Source: Syntrophaceae bacterium (GTDB lineage Bacteria; Desulfobacterota; Syntrophia; Syntrophales; UBA5619). Taken from it: a DNA stretch of 35,849 nt. The stretch covers positions 1 to 35,849 of the forward strand of contig PLLC01000018.1 of NCBI GenBank assembly GCA_003141195.1, written 5' to 3'. Within the stretch, counting starts at the first letter, position 1. Every line of letters starts with the position of its first letter. This document shows, piece after piece, positions 1-7,858 of this stretch. A model generated the notes under the pieces. The model was given only the letters and a program-made list of their open reading frames with translations. It was not told the DNA's origin and ran no database searches. Position numbers and translations under genes: made by a program.

Positions 1-232
1 TGGCCTTCTCGGCGGCCTTCTTCGCGGCCACCTCGGCCTTCTTCGCGGCCTTCTTCTCGGCCACCGCGGCCTTCGTGTCTGCCTTCTTCTCAGCCACTGC
101 GGCCTTCGTGTCTGCCTTCTTCTCAGCCACTGCGGCGGGGGTTGCCGGGGTGGCGGGAGCCTGGGCGGCTGCGATTCCGGACACTGCGACCAGGAAAACC
201 AATGCGATTGCCCATACCATAAAACGTTTCAT
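1..232 (-). CDS. Ala/Lys-rich exported protein (3' end beyond window)
   Basis: Function unknown. The reading frame starts at an ATG at 232 behind a strong Shine-Dalgarno (GAGGAGGT, about 6 nt upstream) and stays open to the window edge, giving 77 visible residues. Residues 1-24 form a classic signal peptide (MKRF, a hydrophobic core, then AAAQ), so the product is probably periplasmic. The rest is low-complexity Ala/Lys/Glu sequence, including two exact copies of an 11-residue unit (AAVAEKKADTK) encoded by a perfect 33-bp tandem repeat at 71-136. Such Ala/Lys helices resemble histone-H1-like tails or cell-wall spacer regions, but the signal peptide argues against DNA binding. The C-terminus is not in the window. 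Confidence 0.75.
   Translation of the reverse strand, partial: MKRFMVWAIALVFLVAVSGIAAAQAPATPATPAAVAEKKADTKAAVAEKKADTKAAVAEKKAAKKAEVAAKKAAEKA
71..136. repeat. Perfect 2 x 33-bp tandem repeat
   Basis: Two identical 33-bp units (71-103 and 104-136) lie in frame in the Ala/Lys-rich exported protein and encode AAVAEKKADTK twice. A degenerate third unit continues toward position 60. Identity at synonymous sites suggests a recent slippage duplication. Confidence 0.85.
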
Positions 233-344
233 CTTACTACCTCCTCTTTTCATTTTTTTGTCAGTCCCCTTCCGATTCGCCGACAGCCGGCGATCTCGGG
301 AATCTGCTCAGAATTACCTTCATCATGAGATGAAGGGGTAAAGC

Positions 345-737
345 TTATTTTGTGACCGGCGGCGCCGGAGGGGCGACCGGCTTCATCTCCTTTGGAAAAT
401 CCTTCTTGACGGCCTTCCGGACCGCTGTCTTCTGTGCCAGCGCCACCCGTGTCAGGATGTTCCGGCCATCCCTTTCAAGGTAGCTGACCTTGATCTGATC
501 GCCCGCCGCGATATTGGGAAAGGGCTTCTCCAGGATAAATTCCGTGATCTCCGCTTTCCCCTTCAACGTACGTTCGATTTTCAGAATCGTGTCGGAAATT
601 TCCAGCACCTTTCCGGCGGCGCTCATCTCCGGAATCCGGGGGGGAAGGGGTGGGGCGGACGTGGGCTTCTCCGCGGCAAATGCCAGCGTGAATCCGATAA
701 AGATGAGAACAGCCGCCAATGTCAGAAAACGTTTCAT
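345..737 (-). CDS. Small exported protein, likely small beta domain
   Basis: Unknown function. A longer frame exists upstream, but the ATG at 737 is preferred because it follows a GAAGG ribosome site and begins a clear signal peptide (MKRFLTLAAVLIFIGF, then AFAA). The 130-residue product has a Pro-rich linker (about residues 24-35), then a compact stretch about 36-100 with alternating hydrophobics (GKVLEI, TILKIER, GDQIKVSYLE). This pattern is common in small periplasmic OB-like or DUF5666-like beta domains. The tail is basic and ends in a Pro-rich segment. It shares the MKRF leader start and orientation with the neighbour at 1-232, but the mature parts look unrelated. Confidence 0.7.
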   Translation of the reverse strand: MKRFLTLAAVLIFIGFTLAFAAEKPTSAPPLPPRIPEMSAAGKVLEISDTILKIERTLKGKAEITEFILEKPFPNIAAGDQIKVSYLERDGRNILTRVALAQKTAVRKAVKKDFPKEMKPVAPPAPPVTK

Positions 738-1245
738 CCAACAACCCTTCCTTCGTCCCGGTCTTTCCGGACACCGCCTTACAAGCAATGTACGTGCCAA
801 CAGAGAAGAACCGGAAAGCTATGGAAGAAACTGCTGGGATATCAGCTAAGATCACCTTTGGGCGGACCTGGTATTTCCGTGCCCTCCGGAGGGAGAATTG
901 TTGAAATTTTCCCCAATGGCTGGGGAATTCTTCATCAGTTGCCTCTGGGATGATGGGGAAAGAACGCCTTCCCCTCCGCCCGGCAGGGGGGGATGACGGC
1001 GAAAGAGGGCACTACAAAAGATTATTACACCGGCAACTAAATATAGCAATGCATGATCGACCTTTGCAGGAAAGACATGCATTGCGCAGATTTAATGGTC
1101 ATGTTTAATTGTCGGAGTAATACTCTAAATAGCCATTTATTGTCAAACTTTTTGGGGTCCACTTTAAAAAAGGCTATTCCAAGCCGCGCCTGATGAAGAG
1201 CGGTTTGGGATCAATTATTTCAAATGCAAATCTATAAAAAATTCA
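738..1245. other. Gene-free stretch with small inverted repeats
   Basis: I see no convincing gene. The only open frame (minus, 852-1082) has low-complexity content and no ribosome site. The stretch holds a 7-bp hairpin (TTCCCCA/TGGGGAA, 906-924) and a perfect 10-bp inverted repeat at 1046-1085. Base composition falls toward AT after about 1010. Confidence 0.5.
1046..1085. repeat. Perfect 10-bp inverted repeat (GCAATGCATG)
   Basis: GCAATGCATG at 1046-1055 is mirrored exactly by CATGCATTGC at 1076-1085, with 20 nt between the arms. There is no T-tract, so a terminator is unlikely. A dyad operator or a recombination site is possible, but nothing nearby identifies it. Confidence 0.6.
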
Positions 1246-1434
1246 TCCACCGTGCTTATTGCTTTGTAGGTGGCACCAATAACCGGCACATTTCATTTTT
1301 TCTCCGATCACTTCTGTGCAGTACGGGTTGAAATCTGCTACACGAGCGCCTTTCCCCAAAATCTCGACTCCATGAAAAAGAGAGAAATGTTCCCCGAAAG
1401 CAAAATAATGTGATTTACTGCTTGTCGGTCTGGG
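1243..1434 (-). pseudogene. Orphan protein-like fragment without a start codon
   Basis: Between an in-frame TGA (1435-1437) and a TGA at 1243-1245 lies an uninterrupted 63-codon minus-strand frame with protein-like composition. It has three spaced cysteines and reads HYFAFGEHFSLFHG, then EILGKGARVADFNPYC, then GYWCHL. It has no usable start: its only ATG is near the 3' end and no ribosome site is visible. It is probably the residue of a gene disrupted when the adjacent toxin-antitoxin/Fic island was acquired. The family is not recognised and it could be chance. Confidence 0.3.
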
Positions 1435-1471
1435 TCATGACACCGGATCTATCCGCGGTTTCTGTTTTTTC

Positions 1472-2212
1472 CTAGCCCTCCAAAAGCCTCAGATATTCCT
1501 TTGCCGATTCGTAGCAGACCCCGGTGATAAACCTGATGAACGGCCCATCGTCGCCCTTGTGGGTCTTGTTCAGGGCGTCCAGGTAGTCCCGGCGCAAAAC
1601 CGGGGGAATGATCGCCAAGGGATAGCCAGCTTGCAGCAAGGCAAGATTCATCAGCAACCGCGCCGCCCGTCCGTTGCCGTCGATGAAGGGGTGAATGGTT
1701 ACAAGCTCCTTGTGGATGATCGCGGCAAATTCAACCGGGTGACGCTTTGTACTGGCTTCCGACAACCCGGCAATGAACGACTCCATCAAAACCGGTATCC
1801 TCTCCGGCGCCGGCGGGATGAAATTCGTCCCGGTGATGATGACCCGGCGCTTTCGATACTTCCCCGCCTGCTTCGCATCGATCCGGTAGTAAAACAGCCG
1901 GTGCAACTCCTTGATGTTCGCCTCTGTGATGTCTTGGCTCTTTGCCAACCGGAAAAGCAGGTCATACGCTTCCGAATGGCCCAGGACTTCCAGGTGATCC
2001 CGGACGGGCTTTCCCCCGATGGTCAGTCCGTCCTCAATGACGATCTTCGTTTCCGTCTCGGTCAACGAGTTTCCCTCAAGGGCGTTGCTCGAATAGGTCA
2101 TGCCGATCCGGAAATACTCCCGGACTTGTTTGAGCATGTGCGCGTCAAGCGGTCTGCGGGCGTCAATTTTATCCCTAAGGACGTCAATCTTCTTCAAAAC
2201 GGGTGTTATCAT
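1472..2212 (-). CDS. Fic family protein (predicted AMP-transferase, class II-like)
   Basis: Fic proteins transfer AMP, or another nucleotide moiety, from a nucleotide to a hydroxyl side chain of a target protein. This 246-residue protein carries the full active-site signature at residues 174-182 (HPFIDGNGR), with the catalytic His174. Near the N-terminus it has the autoinhibitory motif S/T-x-x-x-E-G/N (S42-N-A-L-E46-G47). An inhibitory helix ahead of the Fic core is the class II arrangement, so activity is probably self-restrained rather than controlled by a separate antitoxin. ATG at 2212 has AAGGA 6 nt upstream. It lies 48 nt downstream of the yafQ-like toxin gene on the same strand, so the three genes may form one transcript. 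The target is unknown. Confidence 0.9.
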   Translation of the reverse strand: MITPVLKKIDVLRDKIDARRPLDAHMLKQVREYFRIGMTYSSNALEGNSLTETETKIVIEDGLTIGGKPVRDHLEVLGHSEAYDLLFRLAKSQDITEANIKELHRLFYYRIDAKQAGKYRKRRVIITGTNFIPPAPERIPVLMESFIAGLSEASTKRHPVEFAAIIHKELVTIHPFIDGNGRAARLLMNLALLQAGYPLAIIPPVLRRDYLDALNKTHKGDDGPFIRFITGVCYESAKEYLRLLEG

Positions 2213-2260
2213 GTCTTTTCCTTGGCACCTCCGTCATCGGCCTATTTGTGAGGAAATGCG

Positions 2261-2530
2261 TTACCTGAATAAATCGGTATGGGTTCCGGTGCGTTCAAAG
2301 ATGATCGCGCTTTCCTCTATCCGGTAAATCAACAGCCAGTCCGGTTCAATGTGACATTCGCGACGATCTTTGAAATTGCCGATCAAGACATGATCTCGGA
2401 ATTTGCGATCAAGGGGCCTTTCTTCAATCAGATTTCGGATGACCGCCTTGATATTTTCAGGGTCACGGCCACGCTTTGTCATCAACTTCAAGTCTTTGGC
2501 AAAGCGGTTTGTATAAATGGGCATTTTCAT
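2261..2530 (-). CDS. yafQ: YafQ-family mRNA interferase toxin
   Basis: RelE-superfamily endoribonuclease that would cleave translated mRNA on the ribosome. The 89-residue protein keeps the known E. coli YafQ active-site set with a constant offset of three: H47, H60, D64, W65, R80, H84 and F88 match H50, H63, D67, W68, R83, H87 and F91. The toxin therefore looks intact and active. Its ATG (2528-2530) shares one base with the antitoxin stop (TGATG), the usual translational coupling for this family. A second in-frame ATG two codons later is an alternative start. The Fic gene follows 48 nt downstream. Confidence 0.92.
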   Translation of the reverse strand: MKMPIYTNRFAKDLKLMTKRGRDPENIKAVIRNLIEERPLDRKFRDHVLIGNFKDRRECHIEPDWLLIYRIEESAIIFERTGTHTDLFR

Positions 2531-2790
2531 CAGACGCCCAATCTCTTGAACATATCGTCGGCGTCCTTACATTCCACAAGCCCCTTGCCCTCTTCGCTGT
2601 CCTGAAACACCTTCAAGGTTTCTTCATTCGGTATTTCCACGGGAAAGGGTAGGCCACGCCGTAACTTAACTTGCCGGAAAAAGATATTGATCGCTTCCGA
2701 TGTGGACAAGCCAAGGGTCTTCAAAATGCCTTCCACTTCCTCTTTAAGTTCCGCTTCCGTTCGGGAGTTGATTTGCGCAGTCCTTGCCAT
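2530..2790 (-). CDS. dinJ: DinJ/RelB-family antitoxin
   Basis: Antitoxin partner of the downstream toxin. The 86-residue protein starts MARTAQINSRTEAELK and continues with GLSTSEAINIFFRQV, the typical N-terminal ribbon-helix-helix DNA-binding fold of the RelB/DinJ family. Its acidic C-terminus (EEGKGLVECKDADDMF) would wrap the toxin. ATG at 2790 follows GAGGT by 8 nt. Family members repress their own promoter, and a plausible promoter lies just upstream (2820-2846). The pair is complete, so the module is probably functional. Confidence 0.9.
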   Translation of the reverse strand: MARTAQINSRTEAELKEEVEGILKTLGLSTSEAINIFFRQVKLRRGLPFPVEIPNEETLKVFQDSEEGKGLVECKDADDMFKRLGV

Positions 2791-2819
2791 TTTGCTTACC
2801 TCGATTCATTTTTCCTTAC

Positions 2820-2846
2820 TGTATAGCAAATGGGTTACATCGTCAA
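2820..2846 (-). promoter_or_regulatory. Putative promoter of the dinJ-yafQ-fic unit
   Basis: Read on the minus strand: a -35 TTGACG (2841-2846), a 15-nt spacer and an extended -10 TGCTATACA. The short spacer weakens the match but the TG extension compensates. It lies about 30 bp upstream of the antitoxin start. Autorepression by DinJ here is expected from the family, not shown. Confidence 0.45.
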
Positions 2847-2916
2847 GGTTCAATCCTTATGCCGTTGCCGTCTCTGATTCCTGTTCCTTCCCTTGCGCCG
2901 CCTGTTCGATGCCTGT

Positions 2917-3288
2917 TCAGCCGAAGGCCAATTCGAAGGCGTTCCGGATGAGCTCGATCTTGTGACCCGAGGAAAGCAGTTTCACCGCCACGACATCGAA
3001 CCTTGCCAAGCGATGGCGCAGGGATCTTTCCTGAAGATAATGCATGGCGATCCGGGATATCTTCTTCTGCTTCTCACGGCCGACGGCCAGTTGCGGGTCG
3101 CCGTACGCCTCGGAGCGCCGGCTCTTGACCTCAACGAAGACCAGCGTATCCCCCTCCTCGGCCACGATATCGATCTCGCCGAAAATACACCGGTAATTGC
3201 GTTCAACGATCCGGTACCCGGCTTCCGCGAGGTAAGCCGCCGCCAGTTCTTCGCCCCTTTTTCCCGTGCGCATTCGCATGAGCGACAT
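2917..3288 (-). CDS. yraN: YraN family protein (UPF0102, nuclease-like fold)
   Basis: Small conserved protein of uncertain role with a Holliday-junction-resolvase-like or restriction-endonuclease-like fold. The 123-residue sequence shows the conserved core GEIDIVA (37-43) and FVEVKSR (51-57), the D...E-x-K arrangement of PD-(D/E)XK nucleases. ATG at 3288 follows AAGGG by 6 nt; later ATG codons are possible alternatives. It is the last gene of the ribosome-maturation block, directly after rnhB, a common position for yraN. Confidence 0.9.
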   Translation of the reverse strand: MSLMRMRTGKRGEELAAAYLAEAGYRIVERNYRCIFGEIDIVAEEGDTLVFVEVKSRRSEAYGDPQLAVGREKQKKISRIAMHYLQERSLRHRLARFDVVAVKLLSSGHKIELIRNAFELAFG

Positions 3289-3317
3289 GGTTGCCCTTTT
3301 TGAAAGAGGATTGACCG

Positions 3318-3941
3318 TCAGAGTTGAAGTTTTTTATTGACCGGAAGACCGTCGATCCCGGCGACCCGGAAAGAGCGGCGATGAATCTTGGAACGGCCGA
3401 ATTTCAGGATCGCCTCGCGATGCTCCCGCGTTCCGTATCCCTTGTTGCGGAGAAAATTGTACTGTGGAAACTGGCGGTGGTACATCTCCATCAGCCGGTC
3501 CCGCGACACCTTTGCCACGATGGACGCCGACGCTATGGAGAGGCTCCGGGAATCGCCGCGAATGATGGTTTCCTGCTGTATGGCGAGATCAATGCGGTTC
3601 AGACCGTCGATCAGGAGATAATCGGGAGACGGGGAAAGTTCGAGAACCGCGTCCTTCATGGCAGCGAGCGTCGCTTGCAGGATATTCACGGCGTCGATCA
3701 CGGGCGCCTCGACGACGCCGATGCCGATGGAGACCGCATCCCGTTGGATGATCCCGTAGAGCCTTTCCCTCTGTCGGGGAGAGAGCTTCTTGGAATCGGT
3801 GATCTCGGGATGTTCATATCCGGGCGGCAGAATCACGGCGGCGGCAACGACGGGTCCCGCCAGCGGGCCGCGACCCGCCTCGTCGATCCCGGCGATGATC
3901 CGATAACCGCATCCGCGGGCTTTGCTTTCAAAGACGTTCAT
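3318..3941 (-). CDS. rnhB: Ribonuclease HII
   Basis: Cleaves RNA in RNA-DNA hybrids and starts the removal of single ribonucleotides from DNA. At 207 residues it is normal length. The four metal-binding acids D20, E21, D112 and D130 are present with the same spacing as D16, E17, D108 and D126 of E. coli RNase HII. The N-terminal GIDEAGRGPLAGPVV motif and DSKKLS (49-54) are intact. ATG at 3941 is the first codon of a good frame with a GGGCGG-type site upstream. It lies between rplS and yraN in the co-directional block. Confidence 0.96.
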   Translation of the reverse strand: MNVFESKARGCGYRIIAGIDEAGRGPLAGPVVAAAVILPPGYEHPEITDSKKLSPRQRERLYGIIQRDAVSIGIGVVEAPVIDAVNILQATLAAMKDAVLELSPSPDYLLIDGLNRIDLAIQQETIIRGDSRSLSIASASIVAKVSRDRLMEMYHRQFPQYNFLRNKGYGTREHREAILKFGRSKIHRRSFRVAGIDGLPVNKKLQL

Positions 3942-4004
3942 CCACCGGACCGCCCTCGCCCGCCGCCCTCGTGCCTGCAGCAGACATCTTCACCGGAAGG
4001 TATT

Positions 4005-4352
4005 CTACATTTTTCCGGCTTCTTTGATCCTGGCCTGCTTCCCTCTTAGGCTCCGCAGGTAATACAACCGGGAACGTCTGACCTTGCCCCGGGTGACCAC
4101 CTCGATCCGGTCAATGGAAGGGGAATGGAGCGGGAAGGTCCTCTCGACCCCGACCCCGTAAGAGATCTTCCGAACGGTGAAGCTGGACCGGACGTCCCCC
4201 CTTCTCCGGCGGATCACGACCCCTTCAAAGGCCTGAATCCGCTGCTTCTGGCCTTCCACGATCCGGACGAACACCTTGATGGTATCCCCCGTATTAAAGT
4301 CGGGGATATCCCCCCGCATCTGTTCTTTTTCCAGCATTTCCATGACATTCAT
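4005..4352 (-). CDS. rplS: 50S ribosomal protein L19
   Basis: Large-subunit protein at the 30S-50S interface. The 115-residue product has the family layout: an N-terminal basic helix, then [25 protein letters not shown], the [18 protein letters not shown] strand pair and the C-terminal basic [15 protein letters not shown] lies 8 nt ahead of the ATG at 4352. It follows trmD by about 60 nt, the near-universal bacterial order. Confidence 0.97.
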   Translation of the reverse strand: MNVMEMLEKEQMRGDIPDFNTGDTIKVFVRIVEGQKQRIQAFEGVVIRRRRGDVRSSFTVRKISYGVGVERTFPLHSPSIDRIEVVTRGKVRRSRLYYLRSLRGKQARIKEAGKM

Positions 4353-4414
4353 AAACCTGAACTCCTTTTCAACCCGTACGGTATATTTTTTTCAAACCAT
4401 TTTCATTGATATTT

Positions 4415-5143
4415 CTATTCAAACCCTTCAGCCAGCCATCTTTTTTCTTCCGCCGTCAGAACCCTCTCCTGGATCAGATCGGGTCTTTTTTTCCGCGTCC
4501 TCAAGAGGGCCTCTCTGCGCCGCCATGCCTCGATCTCCCGGTGATTCCCGGAGAGAAGCACCTCGGGGACCCCCCATCCCCGATACTCGGCGGGCCGCGT
4601 GTAATGGGGATATTCCAGAAACCCCATGGAGAACGAATCCGACGAAGCGGATTCGCAATTTCCGAGCACCCCCGGCACGAGCCGGGAAACGGCGTCCACA
4701 ATCACCATGGCCGACAGCTCGCCCCCCGTCAGCACGTAATCGCCGATGGAGATCTCACGGTTGACCAGATGCGTTCGGACCCGCTCGTCCACCCCTTCGT
4801 AATGACCGCAGATCAGGATGAGCTGCGGATGTCCCGCCAGTTCTTCCGCCATTTTCTGGCAGAAACGCTCGCCCTGGGGGGTCATCAGGACGACCGGTAC
4901 ATTCTCTTCGATTACGGGAACCGACAGCAGGGTCCGGTCGATCGGCTCGACCTTCATGACCATCCCTCCCCCTCCGCCATAGGGGGCATCGTCGGTCATG
5001 TGATGTTTGTCCTCCGCATGGCTGCGGATGTCGTGCAGGTGAATTGCAATCAGTCCGCGATCCACGGCCTTTTTCAGGAGGCTGCAACCGAAGGGAGATG
5101 CGAACATCTCCGGGAAAACGGTCAGAATATCGAACCGGATCAT
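4415..5143 (-). CDS. trmD: tRNA (guanine-37-N1)-methyltransferase
   Basis: SAM-dependent enzyme that makes m1G37 in tRNAs and prevents +1 frameshifting. The frame is open further upstream into a repeat element, but family alignment fixes the start at the ATG at 5143 ([14 protein letters not shown]), giving 242 residues. The trefoil-knot SAM site is visible ([13 protein letters not shown], then [13 protein letters not shown]), as is the C-terminal [10 protein letters not shown] and [10 protein letters not shown]. The ribosome site is weak (GAGAT). The normally tight rimM-trmD junction is opened here by a palindromic element at 5184-5305. Confidence 0.96.
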   Translation of the reverse strand: MIRFDILTVFPEMFASPFGCSLLKKAVDRGLIAIHLHDIRSHAEDKHHMTDDAPYGGGGGMVMKVEPIDRTLLSVPVIEENVPVVLMTPQGERFCQKMAEELAGHPQLILICGHYEGVDERVRTHLVNREISIGDYVLTGGELSAMVIVDAVSRLVPGVLGNCESASSDSFSMGFLEYPHYTRPAEYRGWGVPEVLLSGNHREIEAWRRREALLRTRKKRPDLIQERVLTAEEKRWLAEGFE

Positions 5144-5183
5144 GACGATCTCGTAAAAAGTCCCAGAAGCCTTGAATCTGAGG

Positions 5184-5305
5184 CGGCTTCGTAAAAAGCT
5201 CCGCAGGCAAGGCGCGCGAACCCTGAGGAGTGAGGCGTACTTTGGCGTACGCTGCAACGACGAAGGGCGAAGCGCAACGCGGCATCCGGACTTTTTACGT
5301 AGCCG
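5184..5305. repeat. Palindromic MITE-like element between rimM and trmD
   Basis: A 122-bp element with near-perfect 19-20 nt terminal inverted repeats: CGGCTTCGTAAAAAGCTCCG at 5184-5203 and CGGACTTTTTACGTAGCCG at 5287-5305. It has an internal perfect hairpin GCGTAC/GTACGC near its centre (about 5236-5253). A further TCGTAAAAAGTCC end motif lies at 5151-5163, and the same TCGTAAAAAGTC motif recurs at about 25624-25635. No protein is encoded. It resembles non-autonomous repeats spread by a transposase in trans. Confidence 0.75.
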
Positions 5306-5316
5306 TTAATCATGAT

Positions 5317-5841
5317 TCAACAAAGCCCCTTCAGCAGCCTTACCACCATCACACCACGATCCGTATCGATCTTTTTGACCACATCGCCGATGGCGGGCAG
5401 CAGGATTTCCCGCCCCCCTTCCCGGCAGACATAGACATCGTTGCCCCCCGTCGGGAACACGGCTTCGATCCGGCCCAGGATCTGATCTTCCTCGGTAAGG
5501 ACCTGAAGCCCGATGATTTCACGCCAGTAATACTCCCCTTCCGGGAGTTTCTGCATTTTTTCGGATGGCATCCAGACAGAAGATCCCCGAAGCCTTGCCG
5601 CAGCATCCCTGTGCTCGATTCCACCGAGTTGCAGAATGAAAAAATCCTTCCCGGCCTGCACGGCAACGAGTGGAAACAAAACGGCCTCCGAAACGCTGCG
5701 GCCGACAAACAGCCCGGAAAGGTCGTGCAGCACCTCGGGCGATTCAAGATACGACAGAACCTTTATACGGCCTGCAAGGCCGTGAGAACGGACAATCCTG
5801 CCTATTTCAAGGAGCTCTATGGGGGAATCATTCGATGATTT
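5317..5841 (-). CDS. rimM: Ribosome maturation factor RimM
   Basis: Binds S19 and the 30S head and helps late 16S processing. The core starts at [21 protein letters not shown], the family N-terminal barrel; the C-terminal PRC-barrel half contains [19 protein letters not shown] and ILLPAI. The start is uncertain: there is no ATG. A TTG at 5841 gives 174 residues, the usual size, with a 14-nt overlap with khpA; a GTG at 5880 would add 13 residues and deepen the overlap. I chose TTG by family length. It ends 12 nt before the palindromic element that separates it from trmD. Confidence 0.92.
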   Translation of the reverse strand, partial: KSSNDSPIELLEIGRIVRSHGLAGRIKVLSYLESPEVLHDLSGLFVGRSVSEAVLFPLVAVQAGKDFFILQLGGIEHRDAAARLRGSSVWMPSEKMQKLPEGEYYWREIIGLQVLTEEDQILGRIEAVFPTGGNDVYVCREGGREILLPAIGDVVKKIDTDRGVMVVRLLKGLC

Positions 5842-6061
5842 CAAGAACGGACCGCTTGCGAATCTTTGTAGACGCCGCACTCAGGATAGTCCTCATCGCC
5901 TTGGCCGTTCTACCCTGCTTGCCGATAACTTTTCCAAGATCTTCCTTAGCGACCCTCAGTTCCAAAACGGAAGTCTGTTCCCCGACGACTTCAGAGACCA
6001 CGACCATATCGGGGTTGTCCACGAGAGCTTGAGCCATGTATTTGATCAACTCTTTCATCAT
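5828..6061 (-). CDS. khpA: KH-domain RNA-binding protein KhpA
   Basis: Small single-KH RNA-binding protein, typical of the rpsP-rimM interval. A GTG frame opens at 6073, but GGAGG lies inside those first codons and positions the ATG at 6061 (or the next ATG), giving about 77 residues. The KH signature [15 protein letters not shown] (GxxG loop) is clear. It lies between rpsP (27 nt upstream) and rimM, which it overlaps. Confidence 0.93.
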   Translation of the reverse strand: MMKELIKYMAQALVDNPDMVVVSEVVGEQTSVLELRVAKEDLGKVIGKQGRTAKAMRTILSAASTKIRKRSVLEIIE

Positions 6062-6087
6062 CACAACCTCCACAGTCCCTCAAAAAG

Positions 6088-6333
6088 CTAAACCCTGATT
6101 CCTTTCTTTTCCAGCAACTGAGATACCGTCAACGTCGGTTTTGCACCCTTCGCAAGCCACTGCCGGACGCGCTCCTCTTTCAGGATCACCGATGCGGGGT
6201 TTTGGTTCGGATCATAATTACCCAATATTTCCAAGAACTTTCCATCTCTGGGGGACTCGGAATCGGCCACCACCACCCGGTAGCTGGGTTTGCCTTTTGC
6301 ACCTATCCTTGTCAATCTCATTTTTACCGCCAT
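6088..6333 (-). CDS. rpsP: 30S ribosomal protein S16
   Basis: Small-subunit assembly protein. The 81 residues match the family throughout: MAVKMRLTRIGAKGKPSYRV, then VVADSESPRDGKFLEILG, YDPNQNP and the RVRQWLAKGAKPTLTV helix. The start at 6333 gives the canonical MAVK N-terminus. Its Shine-Dalgarno is oddly placed: AGAGG abuts the ATG and a better GGGAGGTG lies about 15 nt away. It lies between ffh and khpA. Confidence 0.97.
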   Translation of the reverse strand: MAVKMRLTRIGAKGKPSYRVVVADSESPRDGKFLEILGNYDPNQNPASVILKEERVRQWLAKGAKPTLTVSQLLEKKGIRV

Positions 6334-6403
6334 CCTCTGTATCGATCACCTCCCGAAAATGAATTTTTTTATAGAAGTGAAACATAACATATCTTTTTCT
6401 GCA

Positions 6404-7735
6404 TTAAAAGGGGAAATTACCCCTGCGCAGGGATTTTATCCCCCCTTGGGTCATCCGCTTCATCATTTTTCGCATCTCCGCGTAATTCTTCAGCAGGCGG
6501 TTGACGTCCTGAACCGTCGTCCCGCTGCCCCGAGCGATCCGCTTGCGGCGGCTGCCGTCAATGAGCAGATGGTTCCGCCTCTCCCTGCGGGTCATGGAAT
6601 CGATGATTGCCCCGATCCGGACCAGCTCCCCCTCATCCGGCGTCATCTCTTTGAGGGCCTTGATCTTTTTCATCCCCGGGATCATGCCGAGGATCTCCTG
6701 AAGCGGACCCATCTTCCGGATCTGGGTCAACTGGCTTCGGAAGTCTTCCAGCGTGAATTCATTCTTCCGGATCTTCTGTTCCAGCGCCTGAGCCTCGTGC
6801 TCATCCACCGCCTCCCGGGCCTTTTCCACAAGGGTCAGGACATCGCCCATCCCCAGGATCCGGGAGGCCATGCGTTCGGGATGGAAGACCTCCAGGGCCT
6901 CGATCTTCTCGCCGACGCCGACGAACATGATCGGCTTGCCGATCACGGCTTTGAGCGACAGGGCCGCCCCGCCGCGGGCATCTCCATCCATCTTCGTCAT
7001 GATCACGCCGTCGATCCCGAGGAGTTCATCGAAGCGGCCCGCCACATTTACCGCATCCTGGCCCGTCATGGCGTCCGCCACGAAGAGGATCTCCGCGGGA
7101 TGGATCGCCGCCTTGATCCTCTTGAGCTCATCCATCAGCTCCGCATCGATGGCGAGCCTCCCCGCCGTATCGACGATGATGACTTCATAACCGTTTCGCC
7201 TGGCCTCTTCCACGGCCTGCACGCAGATTTGAACCGGGTCCCGGAGACCGGCTGCATCGAAGATTCCAGCCCCGATCTGCCTGCCGAGAACCTTCAACTG
7301 TTCCATGGCGGCGGGCCGGTAAACGTCCGCGGAAACCAGATAAACCTTTTTGCCCAGGACGGCCACGAGGCGCGCCAGTTTGACCGCGGTCGTCGTTTTT
7401 CCGCATCCCTGAAGACCGGCCAGCATGATCGGCGCCGGGATGCGGCTGCCGAATTTCAACTGGCTGCTCACGCCGCCCATCAGTTCGACCAGTCGGTCAT
7501 GGACGATCTTGACCACCTGCTGTCCGGGGGTGATGCTCTCCAGGACCTCCTGTCCGACGGCCCGCTTCCGGATATCCTCGATGAAATCCCGGACGACACG
7601 GAAATTCACGTCGGCCTCGAGCAGGGCCATGCGGATCTCCTTCAGCGCCGACTGAATATTCTCCTCGTCCAGACGCCCCCGCCCCTTCAGTTTCCGGAAG
7701 ATGCCGTCCAGTTTGTCGGTAAGATTCTCAAACAT
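6404..7735 (-). CDS. ffh: Signal recognition particle GTPase Ffh (SRP54)
   Basis: Binds 4.5S RNA and signal sequences and delivers ribosomes to FtsY at the membrane. The 443-residue protein has an N-domain helix bundle (1-90), the P-loop GLQGCGKTTTAVKL (107-120), the DTAGR and TKMDGDARGGAALS G-domain motifs, and a Met-rich M domain (FTLEDFRSQLTQIRKMGPLQ onward) ending in a glycine- and basic-rich tail. The ribosome site is weak. ffh leads the rpsP-khpA-rimM-trmD-rplS block, a common arrangement. The SRP RNA gene is not in the window. Confidence 0.97.
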   Translation of the reverse strand: MFENLTDKLDGIFRKLKGRGRLDEENIQSALKEIRMALLEADVNFRVVRDFIEDIRKRAVGQEVLESITPGQQVVKIVHDRLVELMGGVSSQLKFGSRIPAPIMLAGLQGCGKTTTAVKLARLVAVLGKKVYLVSADVYRPAAMEQLKVLGRQIGAGIFDAAGLRDPVQICVQAVEEARRNGYEVIIVDTAGRLAIDAELMDELKRIKAAIHPAEILFVADAMTGQDAVNVAGRFDELLGIDGVIMTKMDGDARGGAALSLKAVIGKPIMFVGVGEKIEALEVFHPERMASRILGMGDVLTLVEKAREAVDEHEAQALEQKIRKNEFTLEDFRSQLTQIRKMGPLQEILGMIPGMKKIKALKEMTPDEGELVRIGAIIDSMTRRERRNHLLIDGSRRKRIARGSGTTVQDVNRLLKNYAEMRKMMKRMTQGGIKSLRRGNFPF

Positions 7736-7858
7736 TTTTCACTTTCATAACGGACCCGTCCCAAATTGATTTTCCCATCTCGTTCAAGGGGAGAGCCGGG
7801 TTGGAGATGGGTGAAAAAGGAAAGAGGAGTCCTGGACTTATTACGGCTGCGACCATTC

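Noticed and set aside
852-1082. Minus-strand 76-codon open frame
   Set aside because: No ribosome site, low-complexity Pro/Gly/Ser content, and it runs across the perfect dyad at 1046-1085.
6290-7750. Plus-strand 486-codon open frame opposite ffh
   Set aside because: It mirrors the intact ffh gene; His/Asp/Arg-rich composition marks it as an antisense artefact.
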